A DNA stretch of 64,000 nt from Sindora glabra (Eukaryota; Streptophyta; Magnoliopsida; Fabales; Fabaceae), in NCBI GenBank assembly GCA_020226215.1, contig CM035230.1, positions 3,619,501-3,683,500 of the forward strand, written 5' to 3'. Positions within the stretch are counted from its first letter, which is position 1. Each line of letters starts with the position of its first letter. Positions 61,446-64,000 of this stretch are shown piece after piece. The position numbers and the translations under genes are program-made. A model generated the notes under the pieces. The model was not told the DNA's origin. It made no database searches and saw only the letters and a list, made by a program, of their open reading frames with translations.

Positions 61446-62740
61446 TGTGATAGTGATGGCCAATGTGGTATATGTAGAGAGATTTTTGCATTCTTAAGTG
61501 AAGAAACTAGTATTGTTCTAGAAAGTGTAGAAAAGGCAGAAAGTGCAAAATTCTTTATCCAAGAAGGATTTCACCTTACTAGAATGACCTCTATCATGAA
61601 ATTATTTCCCTTTGTCATCCAACCACTAACATTAGAGCTCAAACCTCTTCCAAACCATTTGAAATATCCATTTTTAAAGGAGAATGAGAAACTACCAATC
61701 ATTGTAGCAAAGAAGTTGCAACTTGACTAAGAAGAAAGATTGCTGTAGATTTTAAAAGCTCACAAACAAGCAATAGGGTGGACACTTGTAGACCTCTCTG
61801 GAATTAACCCTTAAACCTATATACACAGAATTCTACTAGAAGAAAGAACCAAACCAGTGAGATAACCACAAAGAAGACTTAACCCTATGATTTTAGATGT
61901 GGTAAAGAAGGAGACCAACCTTTTGGAGGCTAGAATTATATATCCAATTTTAAACAGCAAATGGCTGAGTCTAGTCTAAGTTATCCCTAAGAAAAGTGGC
62001 TTGACAGTAATAAAAAACTAGAACAATAACTTGCTCCCTACTAGAGTGTAGAATAGTTAGAGAGTTTGCATTGATTATAGGAAGTTGAATCAAGCAATCA
62101 GAAAAGATCACTTTTCATTATCTTTCATTTATTGAATGCTTAAGAGATTGGCTGAAAAATCACATTATTACTTTCTAGATGGCTACATTGGTTATTTCTA
62201 AATTCATATTGCACTAAAAGGTCAAGAGAAGACAACATTCACATGTCCTTTTGGCACTTTTGCTTATAAGAGGATGCCTTTTGGCCTATGCAATGCACCT
62301 GGTACATTCCAAAATTGTATAGTGAACATTTTTATAAATTTTTAGAAGATTGCATTGAAGTTTTCATGGATGACTTTTCTATTTATGGTTCCTCCTTTGA
62401 TGCATTTTTAAATAATTTTTCTAAGGTGTTAGATAAATGCATTGAGATAAACCTTGTGCTGAATTTTAAAAAGTGTATGGTAGAGCATGGTATAGTTTTA
62501 GGGCATATGAAAAGGCATTAAAGTAGATCCTGATAAGATTGATGTGATTTTTATCTTACCTTACCCCACTTGTGTACAGGAAGTGCATTCTTTTCCTACT
62601 CATGCAGGTTTCTATAGGAGATTCATTAGAGATTTAAGCAAGATTGCCCTTCCATTGTCCAAACTACTCCAAAAAGAAGCAAATTTCAACTTTGATAAAC
62701 ATTGCAAAAATGCTTTTGATAAGTTAAAGTAAGCTCTCAC
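61446..62740 (+). pseudogene. Athila-like reverse transcriptase
   Basis: Linker words (PLTLELKPLPNHLKYPFL-like, near 61625) lead into RT near 61860. Visible are VVKKETNLLEARIIYPI, VCIDYRKLNQAIRKDHFSL (62065), TFTCPFGTFAYKRMPFGLCN (62235) and the catalytic FMDDFSIYGSSFDAF (from ~62362), typical of Athila. The piece from about 62335 to 62513 lies in another frame than both sides, so two compensating indels occurred. It then resumes VDPDKIDVIFILPYPT and RFIRDLSKIALPLSKLLQKE. The aspartate pair is kept but several stops are present. Confidence 0.85.
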
Positions 62741-63190
62741 TACCACTCCTATTATCCAACCACCATCATGGGATTTACCTTTTAAGTTAATGTGTGATGT
62801 GTCCAACTATGCAATTGGTACTGTTCTTGCACAAATAGTGGGAAAATAACCTCATGCAATCTACTATACTTCAAGGACTTTGGATACTGCCCAAGCAAAT
62901 TACACTACAATAGAAAATGAGCTTTTAGCTATTATTTTTACTTTAGATAAGTTTAGATCATATTTGCTTGGTTCTAAGGTGATTATGTTTTCTAATTATG
63001 TAACTTTGAAGTTCCTTTTGAAGAAACTAGAGGCAAAACTCTGCTTGATTAAATGGATGTTGCTTTTGCAAGAGTTTGACATTAAGTTTAGAGATAGGAA
63101 TGGAGCTAAAAACTTGGTGGTTGATCATTTCAGCAAAATTTCAAGAAATGTAGATACTCTTCCCATCCATAACACTTTTCTGGATAAGTA
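62741..63190 (+). pseudogene. Athila-like RNase H
   Basis: Frame words are PPSWDLPFKLMCDVSNYAIG, TVLAQ, AIYYTSRTLDTAQANYTTIE, NELLAIIFTLDKFRSYLLGS and FDIKFRDRNGAKNLVVDHFS. CDAS, the usual first aspartate box, reads CDVS. Two stops break it before 62880; the rest is open for 103 codons. RNase H degrades the RNA strand during reverse transcription. Confidence 0.83.
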
Positions 63191-64000
63191 ACTTTTTCAA
63201 CTGTTAGGTAAAGACCCTTGGTATGTTGGTTTAGTCAATTATCTAGTTACTAATGAGTTACCTGCATATGATAAGAAAACTCAAATTGATAAGTTTAAGA
63301 GTGACACTAAGTATTATATGTGGGATGATCCTTATTTGTAGAGATTTTGTGCTAATCAAATAATGAGGAAATATGTACATGATTTTGAGTTTTATTCCAT
63401 ACTTACATTTTGTCATGATTATGCTAGGGGAGGTCACTTATACCTAAGAGAACAATAAGGAAAGTGTTGGATTGTGATTTTTATTAGCCTACTTTATTCC
63501 ATGATGCTTATATGTTTTGTAAAAATTTTGAACAATGTCAAAAGATAAAGAATTTAACTCGTAAACATGAGCTGCCTTAATCTCCTATGCTTTTTTATGA
63601 AATTTTTCATGTATTAGGCATTGATTTTATTGGTCATTTTCCTTCATTTTTTTGGCTTTGTTTACATTTTTCTTACTGTTGATTATGTTTCTAAGTGGGT
63701 GGAAGCTAAAGCCACTAAAATTGATGATTCTAAAGTTGTTATAGATTTTGTTAGATTTCACATCTTTAGCAAGTTTGACATTCCACGTGCTTTGATTAGT
63801 GATTAAAGAACTCATTTTTACAATAAAGCATTTGAGGCTTTGTTGAAGAAATATGAGATTTGTCATAAAATTTTCACACCATATCATCCCCAAACAAATG
63901 GATAAGTAGAAATTTCCAATAGAGAAGTGAAGTCAATATTGGAGAAAACCGTGAAGTCTAATAGAAAGGATTGGAGCCTTAGATTAGATGATACGCTTTG
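63191..64000 (+). pseudogene. Athila-like integrase, runs off the window
   Basis: The zinc-binding start shows KYYMWDDPYL and MRKYVHDFE with CHDYARGGH (63413-63440). The core has GIDFIGHFP (63617), then after a frameshift in a T-run near 63650, VDYVSKWVEAKAT. RALISD (63789) is followed directly by a TAA, then TPYHPQTNG and VEISNREVK (63875-63930). The three acidic residues of the core (in GIDF, ISD and VEI) are all still there. The C-terminal domain and 3' LTR lie outside. Confidence 0.83.

Overview
The window looks like gene-free, AT-rich repeat DNA from a flowering plant, probably pericentromeric or other heterochromatin. No host gene, tRNA, rRNA or CRISPR array could be supported. Almost every stretch can be assigned to a retrotransposon. 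The reading frames are Ty1/copia (Angela/BARE-like), Ty3/gypsy (Tekay/Del-like, CRM/Reina-like and Athila-like) and one plant RTE-type LINE. The species could not be identified. The element mix and LTR style suggest an angiosperm, and a eudicot is only a guess.

Layout. Bases 1-7256 hold one relatively young copia element on the minus strand: end of the 3' LTR, polypurine tract, a gag-pol broken by one stop and one frameshift, a long leader, primer binding site and a complete 1.44 kb 5' LTR. Bases 7257-14.2 kb hold a heavily decayed plus-strand gypsy element with a chromodomain-like tail. From 14.2 to 28.9 kb, decayed repeat blocks carry two solo copies of a ~3.6 kb LTR. One of these (21774-28699, TSD aaaat) contains an RTE LINE and a small foldback element.

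From 28.9 to 43.5 kb there is a nested stack on the minus strand. A partial element has a truncated 3' LTR, a polypurine tract, ~1.6 kb of non-coding internal DNA, a primer binding site and a 5' LTR. That 5' LTR is split by another ~3.3 kb LTR, which itself holds a plus-strand solo LTR of the same family (34549-38173, TSD taacc) and a copia solo LTR (38730-40407, TSD caaac). A decayed minus-strand LTR with its primer site follows at 43.5-45.7 kb.

From ~46.9 to 56.6 kb lies a plus-strand CRM/Reina-like gypsy element. Its gag is interrupted twice, by a solo LTR of another gypsy family (47176-49823, TSD caagg) and by another copy of the 3.6 kb LTR family (50210-53697, TSD tattc/tactc). From ~56.7 kb to the window end is an Athila-like gypsy element: LTR, TATA box, tRNA-Asp-type primer site, gag, protease, RT, RNase H and integrase, all riddled with stops.

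The main unit of interest is the long-LTR family. Seven copies were found in under 40 kb, mostly solo LTRs with recognisable target-site duplications. They share two short stem-loops and a pyrimidine-rich tract, and the one recognisable internal region appears non-coding. This resembles a LARD-type non-autonomous family. All boundaries and similarities were judged by eye, without alignment or database searches.
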